Assembly: GCA_019415945.1 (NCBI GenBank)
Contig: DXYF01000026.1
Coordinates: forward strand, 1-26,024
Direction: 5' to 3'
From: Clostridiales bacterium
GTDB lineage: Bacteria > Bacillota > Clostridia > Oscillospirales > Acutalibacteraceae
Length of the DNA: 26,024 nucleotides
In this document: positions 13,616 through 22,109 of the stretch, in pieces
How the letters are laid out: each line of letters begins with the position of its first letter
How positions within the stretch are numbered: the first letter of the stretch is position 1
Program-made: the position numbers and the translations under genes
Notes under the pieces: model-generated
Seen by the model: only the letters and a program-made list of their open reading frames with translations
Databases searched by the model: none
What the model was told of the DNA's origin: nothing

Positions 13616-14962
13616 TTAATTATCACTTTGCAAAGTTGTTTCGTTAGGAACAGTTAAAAAGGAATTATCAGGCAGATTTTTAAGAAAATTGTAAGTCCAT
13701 GTACGCCGATTGTAATAATTGTAATTACTGTCGCTCCAAGCCCGTCTTGAGTTATAAACATCTTCAAGGGAGGCGTTTGCGGCAACTCCGTACAAAACTC
13801 CGTTACTGCCGTTTCCGTAAACATTTGCATTAAACGATGCGGTGCCCCATTGATTAAGAATATCACAGCAATAAACAATGGTTTTATTATCAGTCAGTCC
13901 GTAATCAATACATATATCTATATACTGTTGAGCATCTTCAAGAGATGTATCATCTTGTGCTTGCTTTCCCGCATCTGTAAGCAACATAGCTCTTATACAT
14001 CTGCATACACCTTGATTCGGAATATAACCCGACCAATCGGCATTTCCTCTGATAGACGAGAGTACATATTGCCCGCTTGAGGAGTATGAGGTGGCAACGG
14101 ATGTTATTTGTGCAATGTTGTTATAGTACGCTTTTTGAAGAAGTGAGAGAGCTTTATTACCGTGCCAACCGTAAACACCGATTGAAAGTGCTCCGTTGTC
14201 GTTTGCAATTACAGAACCGTAATTATCTCCGCTTATTTCATCGTACAAAAGTCCGATCTCGTTGTGACTTATAACATTTCTTACGGTAGCATTAAGACCT
14301 GTTGAAACAGTGAGAGACGAGGCAACAGCTCCGTAACAGGCAATAGTATAATTGTCTTTTGATATTGTGTACTTATTAATATAACTGACATTTGCCCAAT
14401 CTGAAGTTTCTCCGTTGTACTCATTTCCTGCAATTACTGTTATACTATCTTCAGTTACATCAACAACGATTCCCATATGTGCAACAAAATTTGTAGCATC
14501 GTAGTTAGCACGTCCGTCATAGTTGAAAAATACGGGATTACCAACTTGCGGAGTATAACCGGAAGATGCGGTTTTAAGTTTTCCCATATTCTCAAGGTTT
14601 GATGTCCAAGTATTTGTTACAGGTGAGTAGCCGCTTTCGCTGTCATTAATATCAGCCTCTCTGTAGCAATATCCTGCGAAAAAACAACACCAATCGGTTA
14701 CGAAAGAATTAAAGTATGTACAATATTTTTCTCCTTGACAGGATAGTCCCTCGTCAGTCGGAGTGTGGCTTTGCCAGTAATTGTATTCTCGTACTGCTAT
14801 ATTTGCAGCTTGTGAAGCACTGTTACTGTACTGTTGTATAAAGAAAATGCCCCCGATAAGCATTACAAAAAGCAACGCAATACCAATAATCACTCCGATT
14901 AAGGTATTGCGTATTTTTTTATTTTGCAGAAACATAATAAAAAATTTTGCTGCTGTTGTCAT
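13616..14962 (-). CDS. Membrane-anchored CHAP peptidoglycan hydrolase (VirB1-like role)
   Basis: Opens the cell wall locally for assembly of the transfer channel. Seen (448 aa): an N-terminal membrane segment (about residues 20-43), then a CHAP/NlpC-like amidase domain. Its catalytic cysteine region is DWCCFFAGYC (90-99), its histidine VAHMGIVV (H162), and an AGNEYNG motif lies near 178-184. A second domain of about 200 residues follows, with HNEIGLLYDEISGDNYGSV and NGALSIGVYGWHGNKALSLL. This looks like a second wall-degrading (lysozyme-like) domain, with E near 230 as candidate acid, though I cannot name the family. The ATG shares bases with the VirB4 stop (TAATG at 14960-14964), so translation is coupled. 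Two-domain hydrolases are standard in Gram-positive conjugation operons. Confidence 0.88.
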   Translation of the reverse strand: MTTAAKFFIMFLQNKKIRNTLIGVIIGIALLFVMLIGGIFFIQQYSNSASQAANIAVREYNYWQSHTPTDEGLSCQGEKYCTYFNSFVTDWCCFFAGYCYREADINDSESGYSPVTNTWTSNLENMGKLKTASSGYTPQVGNPVFFNYDGRANYDATNFVAHMGIVVDVTEDSITVIAGNEYNGETSDWANVSYINKYTISKDNYTIACYGAVASSLTVSTGLNATVRNVISHNEIGLLYDEISGDNYGSVIANDNGALSIGVYGWHGNKALSLLQKAYYNNIAQITSVATSYSSSGQYVLSSIRGNADWSGYIPNQGVCRCIRAMLLTDAGKQAQDDTSLEDAQQYIDICIDYGLTDNKTIVYCCDILNQWGTASFNANVYGNGSNGVLYGVAANASLEDVYNSRRAWSDSNYNYYNRRTWTYNFLKNLPDNSFLTVPNETTLQSDN

Positions 14963-17391
14963 TAACGACCACCCGCCGTACCGAACAGAGCTGCTTTATA
15001 GGGAGGAGCGATTACATGAAGCTTGTAGCGTTCAGAACCGCAGCAGTAAAGAAAATGCCCCTGATGTGAACGGTCAATTAAACTGTATTCGGTGTCCGTT
15101 ATGTTCGCCGTTTCTTTAAAGGTTTTAATATCTACTTTACCGGGATAGGCAAGGAAAGAATGAGTCGGAATAGCAAAAAGAGGACGGGTATATTCAATAA
15201 TGCCAGGCAACATCAAATCATCAAGGTTTTGCGATGCAATAACTACATCGCTGTTCTTTTTTCTGCCACGCTTTACAAATGATCGTATATATGTAACCAC
15301 AATTTTGGATTTAATAATTTCGTGCAGCTCATCGGCAACGACTACCGTATTACCGGCAGTGAAAAATTTGTGCTGCATAAAAGAAAAAATATTAAAGTAC
15401 ATTGCGTTTTTTAGATTTTCATTTGTTTCAAGCAATCCGGTAATGCAGAAGTTGATATGCTGTGTGTTTGGAATATTTGTAAAACCGTTAAAAAATTTTG
15501 AATCGGTGCCAACACAAATGCTTCTGATAGCAAGCATTAGTTTTCTTAAATCCGCTTTTTCATATTCCATTTCCAAGCCCTTATGTGCTTTATCATCATA
15601 AAGATTTAGCTCTGTTTCTACTGTTTTAAACAGATCGGACAGTATGGGGAACTTTTCAGGGGAGAGACTGCTAAAGTCCGTATTATCCGTAATGTGAAAA
15701 AGCTTGTATGTTTCCTCAAGCATTATCTCAAGAATATCACGCAAAGAGTCGGATATTTCAGGTTTATAAACTTTAAAAAAATCCAATAGATATGCAATAT
15801 GCTGTGACAAAACGGTTTTTTTGCGAACAGCATCGGGAGCATCGGTGTCTTCTTCGTCGTTTTCTGATTTCAAAACTTTTACTTGAAGAGGATTGATAAA
15901 ATACTTACCAAGCATCATATCAAGGTTTGTGCCTCCGAGTGCTTCTGTTTCGTGTGAATATTCATCGTCAACATCAAGAGAGTAAAGAGCTTTCCTTTGT
16001 TGTATAAAAATGCATATTAAAAGCTTTATCAGCCACGATTTACCCTCGCCGCTGTTACCGAATATTGATATATGACCGTTAGTTTTATCGGGTTCCCTTT
16101 TATCAAAATCAACAATTATATTGCTTCCGTTTTCATCTTTGCCGATGTAAAAACCTTTTACATCGGTTTTGCCGGAATAAGAAAGAGGGAAAAGATTGGC
16201 AACAGACGATGCAGGCAAAACACGCTCAAACTCTTTTTTAAATATGTTAAATCCTATAGGAGAAGCTGCTACAAAACCGTCGCGTTGTTGTAAACGCAGT
16301 TTATCGGGCACTATATTGCCTTCATTCAAAGCGGATTCCACAAAAATACTTAAATCATCAAGAGCGTCAAGAGAATTTGCTGTCATTTCAATGAAGACGG
16401 CACAATGTATAAAAGCTTCTTTATTTCTGAATGATTCCGAAATAAGTTTCTGAATATCTGATAGATTTTCTTTTCCCTGTACCTGCTCATTAACATCTCT
16501 CGAATTAAAAAGAGTTGCCCTGTTCCGTCTAAATGCGGTATTAAAGATTTTATTTTGCTCAAGGGGAGCAACAATCCTGTTGTAGATGTGCAGGGTGATT
16601 CCGTCTTTTTCACCCAATGTTTTAAGCAGAGCAAGTTTTTCGGTCACGGTTGCATATTCGCGTATTGCCCATGTCCTTCTGTAAGTGTTTCCGATACAGT
16701 AATATGTAGGGTGTTTAAAGTCCATTATCGACGGTGCGATTATATCCACAAAATTCTTTAAATCATAAACTTCGGGTTCAAGTTCCGTGGTATATTGTTG
16801 TCCGTCATAGTCAGGTAAATTGTCTTGATATACATTTTGTTCAAGGTAAATTGCAAGCATCCTTTTTATTGCTTCTTTTGTTATGATTTCTACCTGAAAA
16901 TTATGCTCCTTGCATTTTTGTACGGCTGTATATGCGTACTGAAGTCGTTTTTGCTCATTGTCGGATATTAAACTTTGTCTTATTATAAAGAAAAAAGTAC
17001 GGCTTGTAGCCATGGAAACTCGTATTTTGTCAAGAAAGTCAACATCCGCTTTGTCAAGTTGTTCAACAGCAGGATTTGTTTCTTTTTCCGCAAGAGAATT
17101 AATATATCTTTTGTTAGATTCGTAACTTTGTGTGCTGTTAAGACACATAATCTCGCTCTTTGGGAAATTGCTTATTATAGATGAAAGATCGGAAATGAGA
17201 GCAATTTTTCCTGCGTTAGACAAGACGGAAATATTTTTTGGTGTGATTTGCAAATAATAAAGCTCTTCGTTCCGTATTGTCAGCAAACAGTTTTCTTTTA
17301 CCTCGTTTATCTCTAAAAAGGTTTGCACCTTGGCGTTGTTTGCCTTGACGCTTTTTTGTAGTTTTTTATCTGCCTTTTTTGTTTTATTCAT
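14962..17391 (-). CDS. virB4: VirB4-type conjugation ATPase
   Basis: Powers assembly and function of the type IV secretion channel. Seen (809 aa): an N-terminal domain of about 400 residues typical of the family, Walker A FGNSGEGKSW at about 444-453, DVDDEYSHE near 473, and Walker B TVVVADELHEI in the last quarter. This is followed by RSFVKRGRKKNSDVVIASQNLDDL, the arginine- and glutamine-containing sensor region. Length is normal. The ATG at 17391 lies inside a GGAGGTAACTGAAT context at the end of the PrgI gene, from which it is separated by 2 bp. It overlaps the downstream CHAP gene. All nucleotide-binding motifs appear intact. Confidence 0.96.
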   Translation of the reverse strand: MNKTKKADKKLQKSVKANNAKVQTFLEINEVKENCLLTIRNEELYYLQITPKNISVLSNAGKIALISDLSSIISNFPKSEIMCLNSTQSYESNKRYINSLAEKETNPAVEQLDKADVDFLDKIRVSMATSRTFFFIIRQSLISDNEQKRLQYAYTAVQKCKEHNFQVEIITKEAIKRMLAIYLEQNVYQDNLPDYDGQQYTTELEPEVYDLKNFVDIIAPSIMDFKHPTYYCIGNTYRRTWAIREYATVTEKLALLKTLGEKDGITLHIYNRIVAPLEQNKIFNTAFRRNRATLFNSRDVNEQVQGKENLSDIQKLISESFRNKEAFIHCAVFIEMTANSLDALDDLSIFVESALNEGNIVPDKLRLQQRDGFVAASPIGFNIFKKEFERVLPASSVANLFPLSYSGKTDVKGFYIGKDENGSNIIVDFDKREPDKTNGHISIFGNSGEGKSWLIKLLICIFIQQRKALYSLDVDDEYSHETEALGGTNLDMMLGKYFINPLQVKVLKSENDEEDTDAPDAVRKKTVLSQHIAYLLDFFKVYKPEISDSLRDILEIMLEETYKLFHITDNTDFSSLSPEKFPILSDLFKTVETELNLYDDKAHKGLEMEYEKADLRKLMLAIRSICVGTDSKFFNGFTNIPNTQHINFCITGLLETNENLKNAMYFNIFSFMQHKFFTAGNTVVVADELHEIIKSKIVVTYIRSFVKRGRKKNSDVVIASQNLDDLMLPGIIEYTRPLFAIPTHSFLAYPGKVDIKTFKETANITDTEYSLIDRSHQGHFLYCCGSERYKLHVIAPPYKAALFGTAGGR

Positions 17392-17393
17392 AT

Positions 17394-17672
17394 TCAGTTA
17401 CCTCCGCTCCATTTAAGGATCAGCTCGTCAGTAATTAAGTATCTGGTATATAAAATAATAAATTTAATTATTGAGTAGCCTTTTGTTATCTTCATTGACA
17501 AGAAACCGTATATTATTGCGATTAAAAATGTGAGCCATACGCGTATTGAAATCAACAGCAAAAGACTTAATATAACAATACCGAATAATATTGCTATATC
17601 GGAAATCGACCAATATTTCATAAAAGGTGAGTTAGCTGTTAAATTATCGGGATAATAGTATGTTTTTTTCAT
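17394..17672 (-). CDS. PrgI-family membrane protein (VirB3-like)
   Basis: Small inner-membrane channel component that usually precedes VirB4 in Gram-positive conjugation operons. Seen (92 aa): a short N-terminal segment (YYYPDNLTANSPFMKYWSI), two closely spaced hydrophobic helices (about residues 26-60) and a C-terminal YLITDELILKW. The order PrgI-VirB4 and the size match the family. The ATG at 17672 follows GGAAAGGATAAAC. Confidence 0.88.
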   Translation of the reverse strand: MKKTYYYPDNLTANSPFMKYWSISDIAILFGIVILSLLLLISIRVWLTFLIAIIYGFLSMKITKGYSIIKFIILYTRYLITDELILKWSGGN

Positions 17673-17685
17673 GTTTATCCTTTCC

Positions 17686-17710
17686 GTAAGTGCCCGTAAA
17701 GGGCACTTAC
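17686..17710. repeat. Stem-loop between the VirB6 and PrgI genes
   Basis: GTAAGTGCCC and GGGCACTTAC form a perfect 10-bp stem with a 5-nt loop, immediately after the VirB6 stop and before the PrgI ribosome binding site. No T-run follows, so it is probably an RNA stability or processing element rather than a terminator. The placement and GTAAGTG arm mirror the palindrome at 13587. Confidence 0.75.
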
Positions 17711-17712
17711 TC

Positions 17713-18585
17713 TTATCTCGTAAATGCAGATGCTATATTCATAATTCCGCTTACACCGTATATTGCCTGTGAAACATTTGCTTTCATAGATGTATCAAGA
17801 CCGAATTGCTGTAATATTCTCGGAACTTCAGTTGAAGACAGCATTACTCCGGCTCCGAGAACAAGGTCAAAAACATCCATATCGGAATTAACATACACGA
17901 TCATTCCTATTATTAATAACAGGTTCTGCATAAACGAAGTGATACATAGTCCTATAACCTGTTTGCACCAACTCCAAAATGCGTCTGTATAGCCTCTGGG
18001 AACGGAAAACATATGAAGCGAACCTACCGTAATAAGAGTTACCATAATTCCGCCTCGCTTGAGATTCGCAAGAAACACCCTAACAATGCATATAAGAATT
18101 ATAATTGAAAATATAGGCGATCCCCAGCCCGAGAAAAAGTTTAAATCCTCAATATCAGTCCACAAATTATTCATTGTGTTTTCCATATTTGCACCGCTTA
18201 ATGCGGAACAAAGAGTATTAGCAATGTCGTTAATCCATTTTAAAAGCAAAACAGGCATTGTTGCAAAGCTCATTAAAGCAGCAAATCCTATTATTGAATT
18301 TTTAAATGTTGATAATATATTTGGAGCACTTCCGTTTTCGTTGCAATCTATTGCCCATTCAGAGAAAGCAAATCCTATGCCGAAAACAAAGAAAATGCTG
18401 CCTACAATTGAAATAAACCACAAAAAGCTTATGACTACGCTGTTATCAAACAAAGAGGTAGTAAAATCATTGTTCATTAACATTACGCTTGTTGATAATT
18501 CAGCAGCAAATGAGACAACAGGTCTCATTGCCTCGGCATTAAGAAGAGCAGCGATTAAACCTACAATTATTGTCGATATTTCCAT
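17713..18585 (-). CDS. VirB6/TrbL-type polytopic channel protein
   Basis: Forms part of the inner-membrane channel of the type IV secretion system. Seen (290 aa): about six hydrophobic segments, including WFISIVGSIFFVFGIGFAF, SIIGFAALMSFATMPVLLL, SIIILICIVRVFL and NLLLIIGMIVY, with short polar loops. It ends in a glycine/serine-rich tail near DTSMKANVSQAIYGVSGIM. Size and topology match the CD1107/TrbL-like proteins of Firmicutes elements. The ATG at 18585 follows AAAGG. It is 12 bp from the small VirB2-like gene upstream and is separated from prgI by a stem-loop. Confidence 0.85.
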   Translation of the reverse strand: MEISTIIVGLIAALLNAEAMRPVVSFAAELSTSVMLMNNDFTTSLFDNSVVISFLWFISIVGSIFFVFGIGFAFSEWAIDCNENGSAPNILSTFKNSIIGFAALMSFATMPVLLLKWINDIANTLCSALSGANMENTMNNLWTDIEDLNFFSGWGSPIFSIIILICIVRVFLANLKRGGIMVTLITVGSLHMFSVPRGYTDAFWSWCKQVIGLCITSFMQNLLLIIGMIVYVNSDMDVFDLVLGAGVMLSSTEVPRILQQFGLDTSMKANVSQAIYGVSGIMNIASAFTR

Positions 18586-18597
18586 AATAAAAACCTT

Positions 18598-18945
18598 TTA
18601 TAAACCAAACCAACCAAAGAAAGTAGAAGCACTTGCCAATCCGGCAACAATTGTTCCGATTCCTCCGGCAATGACGGGACCTAAACTAACATTTTCGCCT
18701 CTGTGATATGTAAATCCCGCTTTTATTCCTTTTGCGGCAGTGAACGCAAGAGCTATAACTGCAACGACACCAAAAGCAGTTGCGGCTATTGTTTTTCCTT
18801 GTGATGTAACTTCCTCTGCAACTTCTGTAACTCCTCCCGAAAAATCAACAGCCGCACTGGCCTGAAGCATAGCAGAAATTATAAATACTGTTGCTGCTAA
18901 TGAAACAGCAGCTATTTTCTTTAAAACTTTTCTTTTGTTATTCAT
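18598..18945 (-). CDS. VirB2-like small two-helix membrane protein
   Basis: Possible conjugative pilin-like or channel subunit. Seen (115 aa from ATG 18945): a signal peptide (NNKRKVLKKIAAVSLAATV to QASAA), then a helix ATAFGVVAVIALAFTAAKGI and a glycine-rich helix PVIAGGIGTIVAGLASAS, separated by a basic loop, TYHRGEN. This is the layout of VirB2/TrbC-type prepilins. I selected ATG 18945 over 18981 because AAAGGAGTG lies just upstream. It directly precedes the VirB6 gene, the normal neighbour. Sequence similarity to named VirB2 proteins cannot be checked here. Confidence 0.7.
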   Translation of the reverse strand: MNNKRKVLKKIAAVSLAATVFIISAMLQASAAVDFSGGVTEVAEEVTSQGKTIAATAFGVVAVIALAFTAAKGIKAGFTYHRGENVSLGPVIAGGIGTIVAGLASASTFFGWFGL

Positions 18946-18959
18946 ATAAAACACTCCTT

Positions 18960-19703
18960 TTAAGTGACTGAAACGGTACAATAATAATTTTTACCTTTAT
19001 AATTTGCAGTAATTGTTGCATTTCCTTTTCCTACTGCTTTAAAACTGCATTGATTATTGCCGCCTCCGTAGTTTTGTAATACTGATGAGTTGCTTACACT
19101 CCACGATACGCCGTTATCAGCGTTGTTAAGCGTTAAGAATATAACATCTCCTTTTGTTACAGTAATTGAACTGTAGGAAAGACGAATGTTGCTTTGTGCT
19201 TCCGTGGGTTTTGGCTTTGTTGCAGGTTGGGTTTCAGGTTTTGTTGCGGGCTTTGTTGTGGGCTGAGTTGCCTTTTGTGTGTTGCTTGATGAGCTATTCG
19301 GCTTATTGGATGATTGGCTTGAATCGTTTTTGCTTTGCGATGATATTTCGGGAAAACTGTTGACCGAATTGTTATAATAACTGTTTGAAGAATCACTGTT
19401 ATTATTGTTTTCGGATTTTTCACTGCTTTCGGACTGTTCATTGTTTTCAGACTTTTCGCTGTTCTTCTTTTTATTATCGGTTTTTTCTGTCGCTTGCTCC
19501 GTTGCCTTGCAAGTCGTTTCTTCAGCTTTTGTATCAGATTTCGATTCTTCAACAGATAATGTATTGCTTACAGGTTCGGTTGCTGTGCTTTCGGCAGTCA
19601 GGGGGGCGTTTAAGGCAAGATTAATAAGAATAAGTGCAATACAGAAAACAATGCAGAAACTTGAAAATAATATAATATATTTTGTTTTTACTTTTCTTCT
19701 CAA
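18960..19703 (-). CDS. Membrane-anchored protein with Ser/Thr/Gln linker and Ig-like domain
   Basis: Probable surface protein associated with the pilus or mating contact. Seen (247 aa): it starts at a TTG codon (19703) preceded by AAAGGAATAATTAAA. An N-terminal membrane anchor (about residues 8-32) is followed by a very long low-complexity linker of Ser, Asn, Glu and Lys (about 40-125) and then Pro/Thr/Lys repeats (TQPTTKPATKPETQPATKPK). The C-terminal domain is a BIG2-type Ig-like fold with TVTKGDVIFLTL, VSWSVSNSSVL and GKGNATITANY. The linker could span the wall to present the Ig domain. Only a single membrane helix and no sorting motif are visible. Confidence 0.78.
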   Translation of the reverse strand: MRRKVKTKYIILFSSFCIVFCIALILINLALNAPLTAESTATEPVSNTLSVEESKSDTKAEETTCKATEQATEKTDNKKKNSEKSENNEQSESSEKSENNNNSDSSNSYYNNSVNSFPEISSQSKNDSSQSSNKPNSSSSNTQKATQPTTKPATKPETQPATKPKPTEAQSNIRLSYSSITVTKGDVIFLTLNNADNGVSWSVSNSSVLQNYGGGNNQCSFKAVGKGNATITANYKGKNYYCTVSVT

Positions 19704-19736
19704 TTTAATTATTCCTTTCGTGTATCCCTGTGTAAA

Positions 19737-20561
19737 TTACCGTTTATTTAACTTGTTTTTTATCTTGTAGATTATAAAAAATATAATCACAAGAGCAATA
19801 CATATTAAACCGATATAAGGAAAGCTGTGTATCTGTTTTTTTGATTCAGCTGTTTCATCGGAGGTGCTTGTATTAACATTATTAATACGTTCTCCCGTAA
19901 CAAGCAGTCTATGTGAATTTATACCATACGGATAGCAGGTCACAAGTGTTATTAGATCCTTGCCTTCTGCTATGTTGAGTTTGCTTGAGTCATCAGGTTC
20001 TGCAATTTCTGAACTGCACACCTTATAAGTTAATGTTAGGTTTAATGTGTGAACATAAATCAAGCTGTCTTTTTTCAGCTCATCAATATCATCAAAAAAT
20101 TTTTGGGTAGGATAGCCGGAATGGGCTGAAATAACCGTATGTGTATTGATGCCGCCGACTGGGAAAGATGTGTTTTGCAAGTGTGCTGCACCTTTCTGTA
20201 AAACTTCCTCACTTTCGCCGTGAAAAACAGGAAGATTTACATTAATATCGGGTATCTCTATATATCCAATCAGTCCTTCTCCGAAATCAAGAATTTTGTT
20301 GTATTCTTTCAATATTTCAAGAGATTTACCACTGTCACCGGATATATAATTTTCAGCTAATGCTTGATTATAACTTTGTGCATCTGAAAACATTTTTTCA
20401 ATTTTTTCAGATGAGCATGAATCAACATTTTTGTTATATCCGATTATGGTGCTTTCATTATTTATGTTGTTAATAATATTACTGACTGTCGGATAGAGAA
20501 CAGTGCAAATGCCCGCTGTTAACAGCGATCCGATTATTAATAAAGATATTATTTTTTTCAT
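19737..20561 (-). CDS. srtC: Class C (pilus) sortase
   Basis: Transpeptidase that polymerises pilin subunits through LPXTG-type motifs. Seen (274 aa): an N-terminal membrane segment, the class C catalytic motifs SAHSGY (H147), TLVTCYPYGINSHRLLVTG (C209, R218), and a C-terminal membrane helix (about 247-266) as usual for pilus sortases. A segment near residues 97-115 (GYIEIPDINVNLPVFHG) is also family-typical. It directly follows its likely substrate, the pilin gene, but an intrinsic terminator (20573-20594) lies between them. No normal ribosome binding site is seen before ATG 20561; only GAGGGG inside that hairpin lies within 30 bases. Translation may therefore be weak or depend on hairpin folding. 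Confidence 0.93.
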   Translation of the reverse strand: MKKIISLLIIGSLLTAGICTVLYPTVSNIINNINNESTIIGYNKNVDSCSSEKIEKMFSDAQSYNQALAENYISGDSGKSLEILKEYNKILDFGEGLIGYIEIPDINVNLPVFHGESEEVLQKGAAHLQNTSFPVGGINTHTVISAHSGYPTQKFFDDIDELKKDSLIYVHTLNLTLTYKVCSSEIAEPDDSSKLNIAEGKDLITLVTCYPYGINSHRLLVTGERINNVNTSTSDETAESKKQIHSFPYIGLICIALVIIFFIIYKIKNKLNKR

Positions 20562-20572
20562 TGTAAAAATAA

Positions 20573-20594
20573 CAGAGGGGATTGCTCCCCTCTG
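20573..20594 (-). terminator. Intrinsic terminator between pilin and sortase genes
   Basis: CAGAGGGGA-GCAA-TCCCCTCTG (9-bp stem, 4-nt loop) followed by TTATTTTTAC on the minus strand, 11 bases after the pilin stop. It likely reduces transcription of the sortase and transfer genes relative to the pilins. Confidence 0.85.
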
Positions 20595-20604
20595 AATAAT
20601 TATA

Positions 20605-22107
20605 TTATTTATCAGTTGATTTTCTGCGGCGGCGAGTACACAGTAAAATTACAAAAGAACTTATAATGAGTGTTACTCCGCCGATATATATGTACTGAAC
20701 ATGACCGCCTGTTTGCGGGAATGTTGCTACTGTATCTGTTACGGTGCAAGTTGCAATTCCGTTTTCAGGTGCGTTTTGAACCCAAGTACCGTTTGTGAAT
20801 ACGCTGTTGTATGTTACATCTATTGTAATCGGAATAACTTTGCCGTATACATTATATCCGTCGGGGGCTTTTGTTTCTACAATATAGTAATCTCCGCTTG
20901 CAAGTAAGATTTCTTCATCGTTTGAGTTGTAAAAAACAACTTCGCCGTTTGAATCGGAAGTGCCGCTTGCAATAGCGTTTTGCTTTGCCTCTGCATCTTC
21001 TTCCGAAACATACAACTCAAAAGTTGCACCCTCAAGCGTTTCTCCTTTTTCATTGAGTTTTGTAACACCTATGCCGTATGTGTAAACATATACAGTGTTT
21101 CCCGGAACGCTGTCTGTACCGCTGTTGTTACCGTACTCAAGCTCAATATCTTCGTTCGGATTGCCTTCGGTACCTTTTACTGCATACTTATTAAGTTTTG
21201 CTGAGTAAGTCACAATAAGATAAGTAACATTGCTCTCGTAAAAATCATTTTTTGCAAGATATGTTTCGGCAAGAGCAATATTGAAAGTTGTGTTTTCGCC
21301 TGCTGCCTGATTCGTGATATTTACATCATAATCTGCGTCATTCAAGTCAGAAATTTTCGAGCCGTTTTTATCGGCAAGGTAAACTGCAAAAGAGTTATTA
21401 TCAAGTGTTAAGCCTTTTGACATCTCATCTTTTACAGTGTATGTCGTCAGCTTCATTGAGCTTGAACCTGCTGTTGTATTCTTCAGCATAAATTCTACCG
21501 TGTCGCCGAGAGAAACATCTGTATAATTTACATTGCCTTTTGTGCTGTTTGTGATTGTTTTATTTGTTGTCGGCGTATCATCAGCAACCTTTGTTGCGAG
21601 GTTTATCGGAGCGATTTCATATACCCAGCTGTTATTGCTGAAATAGGGAAGAGCAACTACCGAGTTTTCAACGCTCTTTACACCAGCAGGATATGCAATC
21701 GCTTTTACATAGTAGATACCCTGTGAAAGGTTTGAAAATGTTTTTGTAGAAGCTGATGAGCTGTCAAATGTGCCGCACGAAACCGTTGTCGCCGGGAGCT
21801 GAGAAAGTCCGTCAAGCTTGAGCAAAATATTTTTTGTGTTTCCCGCTTTAATTTCTGAACTGATCTCTGTAACGAGAGGAGTGTATTTTGTTTCATACGG
21901 GCTTGAGGAATTGCTTTCGAGTGAAGCTACTTGATAAACTTCAAATGTGTATCCGGGCTTTGAACAGTCAAGTGTAATTGATACGGTTCTTGAGCTGTCA
22001 AGAAGCTCAGCGGCTGAGACAAATGGCATTGTTGAGAAAATTAAAAGAGCAACTACCATTATAGCGATAATTGCTCTCTTGAAACTGTATTTACTTGTTT
22101 TCGTCAT
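20605..22107 (-). CDS. Isopeptide pilin with FPQTG sorting signal
   Basis: Major pilus subunit candidate. Seen (500 aa): signal peptide (about residues 10-32, ending VSAAELL), Ig-like CnaA/CnaB-type domains including a fimbrial isopeptide domain (about 190-330), and a final CnaB domain with GIGVTKLNEKGETLEGATFEL and IVETKAPDGYNVYGKVI. The lysine and glutamate positions in these motifs are those used for intramolecular isopeptide bonds. The C-terminus has the sorting motif FPQTGG, a hydrophobic helix (YIYIGGVTLIISSFVILLC) and a basic tail (RRRRK). The ATG at 22107 follows AAAAGGAG, two bases after the adhesin stop. The following gene is the class C sortase that would use it. Confidence 0.93.
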   Translation of the reverse strand: MTKTSKYSFKRAIIAIMVVALLIFSTMPFVSAAELLDSSRTVSITLDCSKPGYTFEVYQVASLESNSSSPYETKYTPLVTEISSEIKAGNTKNILLKLDGLSQLPATTVSCGTFDSSSASTKTFSNLSQGIYYVKAIAYPAGVKSVENSVVALPYFSNNSWVYEIAPINLATKVADDTPTTNKTITNSTKGNVNYTDVSLGDTVEFMLKNTTAGSSSMKLTTYTVKDEMSKGLTLDNNSFAVYLADKNGSKISDLNDADYDVNITNQAAGENTTFNIALAETYLAKNDFYESNVTYLIVTYSAKLNKYAVKGTEGNPNEDIELEYGNNSGTDSVPGNTVYVYTYGIGVTKLNEKGETLEGATFELYVSEEDAEAKQNAIASGTSDSNGEVVFYNSNDEEILLASGDYYIVETKAPDGYNVYGKVIPITIDVTYNSVFTNGTWVQNAPENGIATCTVTDTVATFPQTGGHVQYIYIGGVTLIISSFVILLCTRRRRKSTDK

Positions 22108-22109
22108 TT

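Noticed and set aside
13573..13626. Longer start for the lipoprotein at 13626
   Set aside because: It would translate through the palindrome and lacks a ribosome binding site. ATG 13572 has GGAAAGGA upstream and starts the signal peptide.
19157..19770. Several long frames on both strands over the Ser/Pro-rich linker
   Set aside because: Low-complexity coding DNA leaves other frames open. Only the frame with a membrane anchor and an Ig-like domain is supported.
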